A stretch of 64,000 nt of DNA, taken from positions 496,001 to 560,000 of the forward strand of contig CAWACX010000001.1 in the NCBI GenBank assembly GCA_963780755.1, read 5' to 3'. The DNA comes from JALYNX01 sp963780755. Lineage in GTDB: Bacteria > Actinomycetota > Acidimicrobiia > Spongiisociales > ZC4RG35. Under the pieces are notes generated by a model. The model made no database searches. It saw only the letters and a program-made list of their open reading frames with translations, and was not told where the DNA came from. Positions within the stretch are counted from its first letter, which is position 1. Each line of letters opens with the position of its first letter. Positions 26,351 to 37,612 of this stretch are shown one piece after another. The position numbers were made by a program, and so were the translations under genes.

Positions 26351-27211
26351 GTGACCCAGGATCACACCACCGAAGCCCCGGTCTGTTACCGCCACCCGGA
26401 CCGTCACACCCTGCTCCGGTGCAGCCGGTGCGGGCGGCCGATCTGCTCTAACTGCTCGATCGACGCCGCGGTCGGCCAGCGTTGCCCGGATTGCCTGCGC
26501 AGCGAAGGCGGGCAGCCCGTGGAGCGGTTGACTCCGACCCCGGCAGGAGTCCGACCGGCGATGGGGAATCGGGTGGGAGCCCGGTCCGGAGCGCCGGCAA
26601 CGATGGTCATCATCGCCCTCTCCATCTTCTTCTACTTGGTGACCAACTTCGGGCGTTTCGGCGACGACGTGTTCTTCGCCATGGCCCAGGCCAACGAGCT
26701 GGTGCAAGCGGGAGAGTGGTACCGGATCTTCACCGCCGCGTTGCTCCACGGCTCACTCACCCACATCCTGTTCAACATGTGGGCGCTCTGGGTGATCGGC
26801 CCCCAGGTGGAGCGGGGAGTAGGGACTTTGCCCTTCATCAGCCTCTACCTGGCAGCTGCGGGGGTAGGGGGCGCGGCCGCCTTCTACTTCGGAGGCCCCC
26901 GCGATGTCGCGGTGGGAGCATCGGGTGCCATCTTCGGGTTGTTCGGTGTCTGGCTCAGTTGGGCGCTGCACCGAAGGAAGACGGCCTACGGACGGGCGAT
27001 GCTCAACCAGCTCGGGTTTCTGCTCCTGATCAACGCCGTGATCCCGTTTCTCCTCCCCGGCATCTCCTGGCAGGCCCACCTCGGCGGGCTGCTCGCAGGC
27101 TTCCTCATCGCCGAAGCCTGGGCCCTGATCCAGGGGCCAAGGGCTGCCGTGCTGCGCGCGACGGTGGGCTTCGCGGTGGCCGCCCTGGCCGCGGTGGCGG
27201 TATCGATCTGA
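26351..27211 (+). CDS. rhomboid-family intramembrane serine protease with N-terminal B-box zinc domain
   Basis: The 286-residue protein starts with a cysteine/histidine zinc module (residues 12-48, CYRHPDRHTLLRCSRCGRP then CSNC and CPDC). A six-helix rhomboid core follows with HGSLTHILFNMW, catalytic serine S191 in GASGAIFG and catalytic histidine H243 in QAHLGG. It should cleave membrane proteins within the bilayer; substrates are unknown. The zinc module is cytoplasmic by topology. GTG 26351 is supported by a leaderless-type -10. Confidence 0.9.
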   Translation: MTQDHTTEAPVCYRHPDRHTLLRCSRCGRPICSNCSIDAAVGQRCPDCLRSEGGQPVERLTPTPAGVRPAMGNRVGARSGAPATMVIIALSIFFYLVTNFGRFGDDVFFAMAQANELVQAGEWYRIFTAALLHGSLTHILFNMWALWVIGPQVERGVGTLPFISLYLAAAGVGGAAAFYFGGPRDVAVGASGAIFGLFGVWLSWALHRRKTAYGRAMLNQLGFLLLINAVIPFLLPGISWQAHLGGLLAGFLIAEAWALIQGPRAAVLRATVGFAVAALAAVAVSI

Positions 27212-27222
27212 GCTAAGGTGAA

Positions 27223-30200
27223 ATGACAGCCGTGTCATTCGCCCACCTTCACGTCCACACCGAATATTCGATGCTCGACGGCGCGGCCCGAATCGGGGAC
27301 GTGGTCGGAGCGGCGGCAGCCGATGGCCAGCCCGCCATCGCAATCACCGATCACGGCGTCCTCTACGGCGTGGTCGACTTCGTCAAGGCGGCGAGGGAGG
27401 TCGGGATCAAGCCGATCATCGGGATCGAGGCCTACATCACCGACGGCTCCCGGTTCGACCGGCCCCTCGGTGGCGCCAACAAGCGCTATCACATGAACCT
27501 GTTGGCGGAGAGCGAGGTCGGGTATCGCAATCTCCTCCAGCTCTCCTCCAAGGCCTACCTCGAGGGCTACTACTACAAGCCGAGGATGGATTTCGAGCTC
27601 CTCGCCCAGCACTCGGAGGGATTGATCGCTACCTCGGGTTGCCTCGGGGGGTTGGTGCCGCAGCTACTGGCTCCGGACTCGATGAGCGAGGAAGGCAACA
27701 AGGGGCAGGTTCGTGACTTCGAAGCGGCGACGGCGGCGGCCACCCGGTTCCAGGACATCTTCGGAAAAGACGGGTTCTTCATCGAGGTCCAGGACCACGG
27801 GCTCCCGGCCCAGAAGGCGATCATGCCCGACCTGTTGGAGATCTCCCGCCAGATCGGTGCGCCGTTGCTCGCCACCAACGACGCCCACTACACACATCGC
27901 TCCGAGCACGACGCTCACGACGTCCTGCTCTGCATCCAGACCGGGTCGTTGCGCAGCGATACGGCCCGGCTCCGATTCGAGGGCAACGACCATTACCTGA
28001 AGACCGCCGCCGAGATGCGCTCCCTGTTCCCTGCGGACGACTTCCCCGGGGCCTGCGACAACACACTTCTCATTGCGGAGCGGGCCAACGTCGACTTCGA
28101 ATTCGGCAAGATCCTGCTCCCGCAGTTCCCGGTGCCATCCGGGGAGACCGAGGTCACGTATCTGCGGAAGCTGGTCGATCAGGGGGCCCGGGAGCGATAC
28201 GGGCCGAGCCCCGGGCCCGAGGTCTGGGAGCGGGTCGAGCACGAGTTGAAGATCATCGAAGAGATGGGGTTCCCCGCCTACTTCCTCATCGTCTGGGACC
28301 TGATCCGTTATGCCCGGGAGAGCCGGATCCGGGTCGGCCCGGGCCGCGGGTCGGCGGCGGGATCAATCGTGTCCTATTGCCTGCGGATCACCGATCTCGA
28401 CCCTTTGGAGTACGGGTTGATCTTCGAGCGCTTCCTCAATCCGGGTCGGAAGGAGATGCCCGACATCGACATGGACTTCGACGAGAGGTATCGCTCCGAT
28501 GTCATTCGGTACGCCGCCCAGAAATATGGCGCCGATCGGGTGGCCCAGATCGTGACCTTCTCCACGATCAAGGGCAAGCAGGCGGTGAGAGATGCGGCCC
28601 GGGTCCTCGGTCACCCGTACGGGGTTGGGGACCGGATCGCCAAGGCCATGCCGCCAGCCATCCTGGGGCGTGAGGCCACCCTGGAACAGGTGTTGATCGC
28701 CCCGCCGGCCCGACGCCGACTCGACGATCAAGGACTGGTACGCCAACGCACAGGGATTGCGCGAGCTCTACGACGCCGATCCCGCGGTGCGGGAGACGGT
28801 CGACGCCGCTCGGGGAGTCGAAGGGCTGCGACGCCAGGACTCGATCCACGCGGCAGCAGTCGTGATCGGCCCCCAGCCCCTGATCGAGATCGTCCCCATC
28901 CAGCAGAAGGGCGAAGGCGCCGAGGTCGTCACCCAGTACGAGATGCATGGCGTCCAGGAGCTGGGCCTGCTCAAGATGGACTTCCTCGGGCTGCGCAACC
29001 TCTCCATCATCGAGCGCTGTCTCGAGCTGGCCGAGGAGACCACCGGCACCCGGGTCGACATCGACGACATCCCGCTCGATGACGAGAAGACATTCGAGCT
29101 CCTCCAGTCGGGGAACACCATCGGCGTGTTCCAGCTGGAGGGGAACGCGATGCGCTCGCTGATCCGGTCGCTGCGCCCGGACTCCTTCAACGACGTGATC
29201 GCTCTCGTTGCCCTCTATCGGCCGGGCCCGATGGGGGCCAACATGCACAACCTCTACGCCGATCGCAAGAACGGCCGGGCCCCGATCGAGGAGCTGCACC
29301 CGGCCCTCACCGACAAGCTCGCCGACACCTACCAGATCATGGTGTACCAGGAGCAGGTGATGACCGTCGCTCAGGAGATGGCCGGCTACTCGATGGTCGA
29401 TGCCGACAACCTGCGGCGGGCGATGGGCAAGAAGATCAAGTCGGTGATGGTCGCCGAGGAGGAGAAGTTCGTCCACGGCTGCGTGAGCCAGGGTCACCCA
29501 GAGCAAGTGGGGCGCGACATCTTCCGCCTGATCGAGCACTTCGCCGGCTATGGCTTCAATAAATCGCACTCGAGCGCATACGGCCTGGTCGCCTATCAGA
29601 CCGCTTATCTCAAGGCGCACCACCCCGCGGAGTATTTGGCTGCCCTGCTGACCGCGACCAAGAAGGACAAAGACCGGACCGCGATCTATCTCAACGAGTG
29701 CCGCCAGATGGGGATCAAAGTGCTGGTCCCCGATGTCAACGAGTCCGACACCGACTTCACCGTGCGCGAAGGCGGGATCCGGTTCGGGCTCTCCGCAGTG
29801 CGGAACGTCGGTGACGGAGTCGTGGAGAAGATCGTCGCCGCCAGGACCGATCAGCCGTACGAGTCGTTTCAGGACTTCGTGGACCGGGTCGACCCCTCGG
29901 CGTTGAACAAGAGAACGGTCGAGTCCTTGATCAAGGCGGGCGCCTTCGACGCCACCGGGGACACCAGGCGTGGCCTGATGATGGTTTACGAGCAGATCCT
30001 CGACGCCACGATGGAACGGCGGCGCAACGAGGAGATGGGGCAGTACAGCCTGTTCGCCGGGGATGTAGAGGCCGTCGTGGAGACCAGGATCGAGATCCCG
30101 ACCCTCGCGTGGTCGCAGAAGGTCCGGCTGGCGTTCGAGAAGGAGATGCTCGGCCTCTACGTCTCCGATCACCCCCTCCTCTCCATCGGGCCTTCGCTCG

Positions 30201-30730
30201 CCGCTGCCACCGCCAACACGATCCGCGATCTGGAGGACCTCGCCGACCGCGCCTCGGTCAGTGTGGGAGGGCTGGTTGCTTCCATCACCCGTCGCTGGAC
30301 CCGGAAGGGCGAGCCGATGATCTTCTTCCAGCTCGAGGACGTCGAAGGCTCTGTTGAAGTGATGGCGTTCCCGAGGACGGTGCACGACTTCGGCCCGGCC
30401 ATCGTCGAAGACGCCGTCGTGGTGGTGACCGGCAACCTCGACAACCGCGGGGACGAGGTAAAGGTCATTGCCCGGGAGATCAAGGAGCTCGAAGTGAGGG
30501 ACGACTCCTCGGTGCGGCTCCAGGTGGCGGCGTCCCGGCTCTCGCCGGAGATCGTGAACCGCTTGAAGGGGATCCTCGCCAATCACCCTGGGTCGGCCAG
30601 CGTGTTCCTGCACATGGTCGGTGACAATGGGACCAAGGTTCTAAAGCTGGCCGACAGCCATCGTGTCGAGCCGAGGTCTGCCCTGTTCGCCGAGTTGAAG
30701 GAGCTGCTCGGTCAGAAGGTGGTCATCTGA
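27223..30730 (+). CDS. dnaE: DNA polymerase III alpha subunit DnaE (one apparent frameshift)
   Basis: This is the replicative polymerase subunit. The N-terminal PHP domain begins FAHLHVHTEYSMLDGA. The Pol III core has VGPGRGSAAGSIVSY and PDIDMDFDERYRSDV near residue 413, then the helix-hairpin-helix region and an OB fold (VSVGGLVASITRRWTRKG). ATG 27223 follows AAGGTGA. The frame breaks near 28700-28712, where one extra base in a C/G-rich stretch moves it to the frame starting DSTIKDWYANAQGLREL. Joined length is about 1168 residues, normal for DnaE1. No other decay is seen, so an error is likely. Confidence 0.92.
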
Positions 30731-31537
30731 TCAGCTGCGTCGGCTGATCTGCTTCTCGGCCATCTTGGCCATGGCCCCCGCCCTGCCGTGGCGGCGTCCC
30801 AGTGCGTAGGCGCTCGCCGCGAACGTCGCCCCGGCGGTCCCCATCGCGCCCAGTGCGATCGCCCTCTTTGTCTTTCGAGCAAAGATGACGATCGGCCATC
30901 CCCGCTCGTGGGCGACACGGTCCAGCTCCGAATCGGGGTTGACGGCTACCGGGTGCCCGACCATCTCCATCATCGGAAGGTCGGAGACCGAGTCCGAGTA
31001 CGCGTAACTGCGGTCGAGGTCATAACCCCGGTCGGCTGTGAGCTTGTCGATCGCCTCTGCCTTGCCCTTGCCGTAGACGAACGGCCCATCGAGTTCCCCG
31101 GTGTAATGCCCGGCGACGACCCGTCCCCTGGTGGCGATGGCGCCGGTCATCCCCAGAGTGCGTGCGAACGGCTCCACGATCTCGTAGGGGGAGGCAGAGA
31201 CGATCCAGGTGTCACGCCCTGCCTCATGGTGCATCTCAATGAGCCGCCGGGCTTCGGGCCGCACCCGTGACACCAGCTTCGGCATCACAGCGGTCCCCAC
31301 CCCTTCCATGGCGCGCACCGAGGCACCCTCGCTGCGACTGAGGAAGTCGCCCTTGATCTCCTCCGAGTTGTCACCTTTGTCCCCGAGAATCTTGAAGCTG
31401 ATGGCGGCGATCACCCAGCGGCGCACGTCCTCATTGGAAGCCAGACCCTGCCTCCAGGCTTCGATGCCAAAGGGAAAAGCGGAAGCGCCGGAGATCAGAG
31501 TTCGGTCCAGGTCGAAGAATGCGGCACTGTTTGCCAT
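30731..31537 (-). CDS. HAD-IB family phosphatase (SerB-like)
   Basis: The 268-residue protein has HAD motif I DLDRTL (D9, D11), motif II SASPYEIV, motif III lysine in GKGKAEAI, and motif IV SDSVSDLPMMEMVG. It ends with a hydrophobic, glycine-rich stretch that may contact the membrane. HAD-IB enzymes include phosphoserine phosphatase and lysolipid acyltransferase-linked phosphatases; the substrate is unknown. ATG 31537 is preferred over GTG 31543 because TAGCCT lies six bases before it. The stop directly abuts the convergent dnaE stop. Confidence 0.86.
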   Translation of the reverse strand: MANSAAFFDLDRTLISGASAFPFGIEAWRQGLASNEDVRRWVIAAISFKILGDKGDNSEEIKGDFLSRSEGASVRAMEGVGTAVMPKLVSRVRPEARRLIEMHHEAGRDTWIVSASPYEIVEPFARTLGMTGAIATRGRVVAGHYTGELDGPFVYGKGKAEAIDKLTADRGYDLDRSYAYSDSVSDLPMMEMVGHPVAVNPDSELDRVAHERGWPIVIFARKTKRAIALGAMGTAGATFAASAYALGRRHGRAGAMAKMAEKQISRRS

Positions 31538-31549
31538 GCCCACAGGCTA

Positions 31550-32590
31550 TTACGCGTCGGGGATTCCGATAGAGGCCCACGGGATGTCAGACGCCCGGTC
31601 GAGGATGCCGGCGAGACCATCGAGATCGGTGGGCGTCGTCGCCGACCAGGGGATGGTGGCAACGCGGGCGCCGTACCGGGCGGTGAACTCGTCCCGGGTG
31701 TCGCCCTGACGGACGGTCTCCGCCCTCCACCTCGACATGTTGGCCGCCAGGGCCGGCGAAGTCCCCGACGGCACCCGGGCCCGGGCCCAGGCCTCGGGAA
31801 GGATCCGGTTGAAGACCACGGCGGCGGGCTCGGACGCGATGGCGGGTAGTTCCCGGTAGAAGCGGATCGCCTCTCGCACCGGCGCCGGGTCGGCGGTGGT
31901 GATCACGATGATCGACGATGAGCGGAGCACCCTCTCGATCTCCCGGCCCCGGCGCGCCACGCCGTCGTAGGTGGTGCGGAGGTCGAGGAGGAACTCGGCC
32001 ACCCGCTCCAACAGGTCGGAGCCCAGTATCGAGTCGGCCATCCGGAGGACGGGCCGCGCCGCCGCGTTGAACAGCACCCGGCGTCCCGGGAGCGGGCCTC
32101 CGGTGATCCAGCGCAGCAGCCGGCCCCCCACCAGGTCGGCCATCTGCGCCGGCGAGGTGAAGAAGTCGATTCCTCCCCCGGAGGGGGGAGTGTCCACCAC
32201 GACCAGGTCCCAGGCGCTGGCCTGGACGAAGGTCACCGCCTGGTCGGCCGCGGCGTAGGACTGGGAGGCGGGAAAGTGCTCCGAGGCAGCCTTGAAGAAC
32301 TCGTTGTCGGCGAGACGGCTGGCTACGAGGGGGTCGGCATGGCGCATGGCAACCGCTCGCCACGAGGCGGAGGCGTCCAACATCGCGGCCCAGAGATTTG
32401 GCTCGTCGTGATGGGGTTGCGGCTCGTTTCCTAGATCGGTCACGCCCAATGCGGTCGCCAGTCGTCGCGCCGGGTCGACCGTCACCACCAACGTCCTCAG
32501 CCCGGAGCGGGCGGCGCGGATCGCCAGCGCTGCGGCGACAGTCGTCTTGCCGACTCCGCCGGCCCCGGTCACCAGGAGGGTCGCAGTCAT
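31550..32590 (-). CDS. ArsA/Get3-like ATPase, second of a pair (BagB-like)
   Basis: The 346-residue P-loop ATPase has GAGGVGKT at residues 9-16, TVDPARRLATALG (switch region) and VVDTPPSGGG. Paired ArsA-like ATPases of this kind occur in mycobacteria (Rv3679-Rv3680, BagA/BagB) and are not arsenite pumps. ATG 32590 overlaps the stop of the partner gene (ATGA). An upstream in-frame extension is a low-complexity shadow. Confidence 0.87.
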   Translation of the reverse strand: MTATLLVTGAGGVGKTTVAAALAIRAARSGLRTLVVTVDPARRLATALGVTDLGNEPQPHHDEPNLWAAMLDASASWRAVAMRHADPLVASRLADNEFFKAASEHFPASQSYAAADQAVTFVQASAWDLVVVDTPPSGGGIDFFTSPAQMADLVGGRLLRWITGGPLPGRRVLFNAAARPVLRMADSILGSDLLERVAEFLLDLRTTYDGVARRGREIERVLRSSSIIVITTADPAPVREAIRFYRELPAIASEPAAVVFNRILPEAWARARVPSGTSPALAANMSRWRAETVRQGDTRDEFTARYGARVATIPWSATTPTDLDGLAGILDRASDIPWASIGIPDA

Positions 32591-33432
32591 GTCACGGCCT
32601 CGAACTCGTCGCACATCCGGGCCGCCACCTCGCCCGGCGTGAACACGCCGAACAGATAGGGGAGGACGTGGTCTGGCGGAAGCCGTTGCAGCCATTCCTG
32701 TTGCTCCGACCAAAGAGAGCGGTGGAGAAGGGCGGCCTCTCCAACCGGGCCCCGCGGCGTCGCCGGGTCGCCCAGCTCGTCGAGCACCCGGTTGACGACG
32801 AGCGTGCGCGACGACACCACCTTCTCCACGTCGAGCCACTGCATGGTCTCTTCGGTCTCGGTCGTCGGCAGCTCTTCGGGAAGGGACACCAATACCAACT
32901 CCGAGGTAGCGGGATCGGCGAGCATGTCCCGCATCATGTCCGCCTGGGCACGGACCCGGCCCCCCGGCACCAGTTCAGCGATGGTCACCGGTGCCCTGAG
33001 GAAGGAGCCGATCTGCCCGGTGGGTGGGGCATCGGCGATCACGATGTCCCAGCGGTCTTCCTTGACCTCCCATACCGCCTTGCCGATTGTGATGATCTCC
33101 CTGATCCCCGGTGCCGTGGTGGCGAGGGCATCGAATGCTCGGGCCACCGGGCCGAAGCGGGCCATCCCCGGGATGTTGAGCTGGAGCGACAGGTATTCGA
33201 GCAAGGCGTCGGCCCGAACCATTCGCATCGCGTGAAGGCCCGGCCTCACCTCACGGGGTTGGAATTCGAGCGGGCCGGTGCCGAAGTGGGTGGCCAGTCC
33301 GTCGGGCGACCCCATCTCCATGGCGAGCACCCGCTGTCCCCGCCTCTGGGCGAGGAGAGCCAGCCCGGCTGCGATCGCCGACTTGCCCACCCCGCCTTTC
33401 CCCGAGACGATGAGCAGGCGCTTGTCGAGCAC
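32587..33432 (-). CDS. ArsA/Get3-like ATPase, first of a pair (BagA-like)
   Basis: The 281-residue ATPase has the deviant Walker A GKGGVGKS at residues 11-18 and IADAPPTGQIGSFLRAP as switch II. GTG 33432 overlaps the preceding stop by one base (TAGTG), and the stop overlaps the second ATPase, so both subunits are made together, as expected for a heteromer. The mycobacterial relatives have been linked to glycerol metabolism and stress tolerance; that role here is inference. Confidence 0.87.
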   Translation of the reverse strand: MLDKRLLIVSGKGGVGKSAIAAGLALLAQRRGQRVLAMEMGSPDGLATHFGTGPLEFQPREVRPGLHAMRMVRADALLEYLSLQLNIPGMARFGPVARAFDALATTAPGIREIITIGKAVWEVKEDRWDIVIADAPPTGQIGSFLRAPVTIAELVPGGRVRAQADMMRDMLADPATSELVLVSLPEELPTTETEETMQWLDVEKVVSSRTLVVNRVLDELGDPATPRGPVGEAALLHRSLWSEQQEWLQRLPPDHVLPYLFGVFTPGEVAARMCDEFEAVT

Positions 33433-33644
33433 TACTCGCCGAGCGGGATGCGAAGGACGAGGTGCTCGTCCTCGACGCTCCACAGGGCATTGCCAATCAA
33501 GGCGTAATCGGTGTAGTCGTTCTCGGCTTGTTCGATGAAGAGGCGTCGCTCTTCACCGGCGACCGGGGGGAGTGGTCGATCCTTCACCGCAGCCGCTCGC
33601 TCCCGGAAGCGCTGCACCATGGCGTCGACGTCGAATTTGGCCAT
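33432..33644 (-). CDS. small conserved-looking protein, 70 aa, before the ArsA-like pair
   Basis: The family is not recognised. The protein has an amphipathic helical N-terminus (about residues 6-24), a charged middle with EERRLFIEQAENDYTDYALIGNA and a short beta-like end VLRIPLGE. Its stop overlaps the first ArsA-like ATPase by one base, and it starts nine bases after the ThyX-like gene. Tight coupling suggests a partner or regulator of the ATPase pair. Confidence 0.72.
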   Translation of the reverse strand: MAKFDVDAMVQRFRERAAAVKDRPLPPVAGEERRLFIEQAENDYTDYALIGNALWSVEDEHLVLRIPLGE

Positions 33645-33653
33645 GAAGCAACG

Positions 33654-35267
<1,614 letters not shown>

Positions 35268-35322
35268 GGGTCGGCGATTGTATGCCGGCTTTCTCGGAGC
35301 CCCGGTTTATCGTGATCGGTGA

Positions 35323-35601
35323 ATGGCGTTGTTGTTCATCCGCCTCGGAACCCTCTTCCTGACCGCCCTGGCCATCGGGATCGCCATGGTCCCGATCCTG
35401 GTGCTCATCGACCTGCTCGACGGGGGAACCGGGTGGGGCTTGTGCCCGGCGGGGATCGAGGCCTGCGCCAATCCGTACACCACGGCGGCCGAGTTCGCGG
35501 TGATCCTCACCCTCGGCTTCCTGGCCTCGGTGATGGGCATCCGCATCCTCATGCGGCTGGCCCGGCGCGTGCAATCCGGGGAGTATCAGGTCACCCAGTA
35601 G
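35323..35601 (+). CDS. small two-helix membrane protein, 92 aa
   Basis: The family is not recognised. Two hydrophobic segments (about residues 3-30 and 56-78) flank a short loop containing two cysteines (LCPAGIEAC), which could form a disulfide if extracytoplasmic. A TATCGT -10-like element lies nine bases before ATG 35323. It is followed 16 bases later by nth. Confidence 0.65.
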   Translation: MALLFIRLGTLFLTALAIGIAMVPILVLIDLLDGGTGWGLCPAGIEACANPYTTAAEFAVILTLGFLASVMGIRILMRLARRVQSGEYQVTQ

Positions 35602-35617
35602 GCCTTACGATGCGCCC

Positions 35618-36311
35618 ATGCCAGGTGCCAGGGCTGATGGGTCGATACCGAGCGCCAAAGAGCGGGGGAGGGCGCGGTCGATCCTCGCGTCGTCTGACCC
35701 AGCGCTACCCGACGATCCGCACCGCCCTCCACTACGACGACGCGTTCCGGCTGTTGGTGGTCACCGTGCTCTCGGCGCAGACCACCGATGAGAACGTGAA
35801 CAGGGTGGCCCCGGCCCTCTTCGAGCGGTACCCGCGGCCGGTGGATCTCGCGGAGGCCGACCCCGAAGAGGTGGAGAAGATCGTGTATTCGACGGGGTTC
35901 TACCGGCAGAAGACGAAGTCGATCATCCGCCTTGCCCAGGGTGTCGAGGAGCTGTTCGGCGGAGAAGTGCCCAACGACCTCGATGAGTTGGTCAAGCTCC
36001 CCGGAGTGGGGCGAAAGACCGCGAGCGTTGTGCTCGCCGAGGTGTGGGACACACCCGCCATCGCGGTGGACACCCACGTCAACCGGGTCTCGAGGCGGCT
36101 GGGGCTGACCGCGGAGTCAAAACCGCCCAGGATCGAGAAGGACTTGATGGCGCTCTTCCCCAAGGAGACCTGGTCGGGAATCTCGATGCGGATCATCCAG
36201 TTCGGCCGCGATGTCTGCGACGCCCGGCGCCCCCGTTGCGAGGCGTGTGAGCTGTTCGACCTGTGTCAGTGGCCGGACCGGTTCGCCGTCGCCGCCAAAG
36301 CGAAGCGGTGA
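35618..36311 (+). CDS. nth: endonuclease III (apparent frameshift near N-terminus)
   Basis: This DNA glycosylase/AP lyase removes oxidised pyrimidines. It has the helix-hairpin-helix LPGVGRKTASVV with its catalytic lysine, the aspartate in VDTHVNRVSRRLGL, and a [4Fe-4S] motif C-x6-C-x2-C-x5-C at the C-terminus. ATG 35618 reads SAKERGRARSIL, the expected first helix, then needs one extra G near 35687 removed to join LTQRYPTIRTALHYDD. TACGAT six bases upstream supports this start. An ATG at 35610 in the main frame avoids the break but gives an atypical N-terminus. Confidence 0.9.
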
Positions 36312-37612
36312 CGACCCGGAGCCTCGACCGGTCCATCCTCCGACTGGCGATCCCGGCATTGGGCTCGCTGGCCATCGACCCGCTCCTGACTCTTGTCGAT
36401 ACCGCCTTCGTTGCCCGGCTCGGGGTGGTCGAGCTCGCAGCTCTGGGCGTCGACACAGCAATCCTCGGCTTTGCCTTCTTCGGATTCAACTTCCTCGCCT
36501 ACGCCACGACTCCTCTGGTCGCCCAGGCCCTGGGGCGGAGGGATGAGGGAATGGCGCGGAGATGGGTTGGCGACGCCCTGTTCCTGGCGGTGGTCCTCGG
36601 GGTGTTGGCCACGATCGTCGTGGAGTTGGCCGCCCCGTGGTTCGTCGACCTCATGGGCGCCAGCGATGAGGTCGCGGGCCCGGCGGTGTCTTACCTGAGG
36701 ATCAGGGCGCTGGCGGCGCCGGCAGTCCTCATCGCAACCGCGTCCCATGGCGCTTTCCGCGGCCATCAGGACACCCGGACACCGCTTCTGGTGGCGTTGG
36801 TGGTCAACGGGATCAACCTGGTGCTCGATCCGATCCTGATCTTCGGGTTCGACATGGGAGTGGAGGGCGCTGCCATCGCCACCGTCTTTGCCCAGGTGGT
36901 GGGGGCCGTGTGGTTCCTCTCGCTCATTGGACGGCGCCGGCTGGCCGAGCGGCCCCGGGGCGTGCGCGAGTCGCTGCCCACGATTCTCAGCCTGGGAAAG
37001 AGCGCGGTCCTGATCACGGCCCGGACCGGAGTCCTGCTGCTGGCATTCACGGTGGCGGCGCGGGCGGCGACGACGATCGGCACGGAACAGATAGCCGCCC
37101 ACCAGGTGGTGCTTCAGGTGTGGCTGGTGGCGGCGATGATCGCCGACTCGTTTGCGATCGCCGGCCAGGCCATGGTCGGTGCCGGGGCAGGTGCTGGGGA
37201 TCGAGCGGAGATCGACCGGGTGAGCGGGCGGCTCCTCATCTGGGGCTTGGGGGTCGGCGTCGTCATCACCCTTCTCCTCCTGGGAGGTGGGTCGGTGCTC
37301 GGCAACCTTGTGGCTTCGGACGCTGCGGCGGCCCTGGTGGTGGCGACTTTGCCGGTGGTGGCCTGGATGATGCCGGTGGCCTCCCCCCTGTTCGTGGCCG
37401 ATGGGATCTTCTTCGGGCTCCTCGCGTTGGGGACGATCCTGGTCTCGACCGCGACCGGAGCCCTTCTCGCGATCGGGCTGATTTCGTTCACGCCACTCGG
37501 CGACAGCCTCACCGGCATCTGGTGGGCGATTGCCGCGATGCTCGTCGCCCGCTCTCTGGTCTTCGCATTCGGCTACCGGAGGGCCGTGTCCGGGGTTGCT
37601 GTCAGGTCCTGA
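36308..37612 (+). CDS. MATE family efflux transporter (DinF-like)
   Basis: The 434-residue polytopic protein shows twelve hydrophobic segments in two halves. MATE features include PLLTLVDTAFVARLG near the N-terminus and HGAFRGHQDTRTPLLV in the middle. MATE proteins export drugs or metabolites with H+ or Na+. GTG 36308 overlaps the nth stop (GTGA), so it is co-transcribed with a repair gene, recalling dinF behind repair genes elsewhere. Its last 40 bases overlap the convergent MFS gene. Confidence 0.9.
   Translation: MTTRSLDRSILRLAIPALGSLAIDPLLTLVDTAFVARLGVVELAALGVDTAILGFAFFGFNFLAYATTPLVAQALGRRDEGMARRWVGDALFLAVVLGVLATIVVELAAPWFVDLMGASDEVAGPAVSYLRIRALAAPAVLIATASHGAFRGHQDTRTPLLVALVVNGINLVLDPILIFGFDMGVEGAAIATVFAQVVGAVWFLSLIGRRRLAERPRGVRESLPTILSLGKSAVLITARTGVLLLAFTVAARAATTIGTEQIAAHQVVLQVWLVAAMIADSFAIAGQAMVGAGAGAGDRAEIDRVSGRLLIWGLGVGVVITLLLLGGGSVLGNLVASDAAAALVVATLPVVAWMMPVASPLFVADGIFFGLLALGTILVSTATGALLAIGLISFTPLGDSLTGIWWAIAAMLVARSLVFAFGYRRAVSGVAVRS

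Noticed and set aside
28568..30613. 681-residue minus-strand reading frame.
   Set aside because: It lies wholly opposite dnaE; the dnaE frame carries the conserved motifs.
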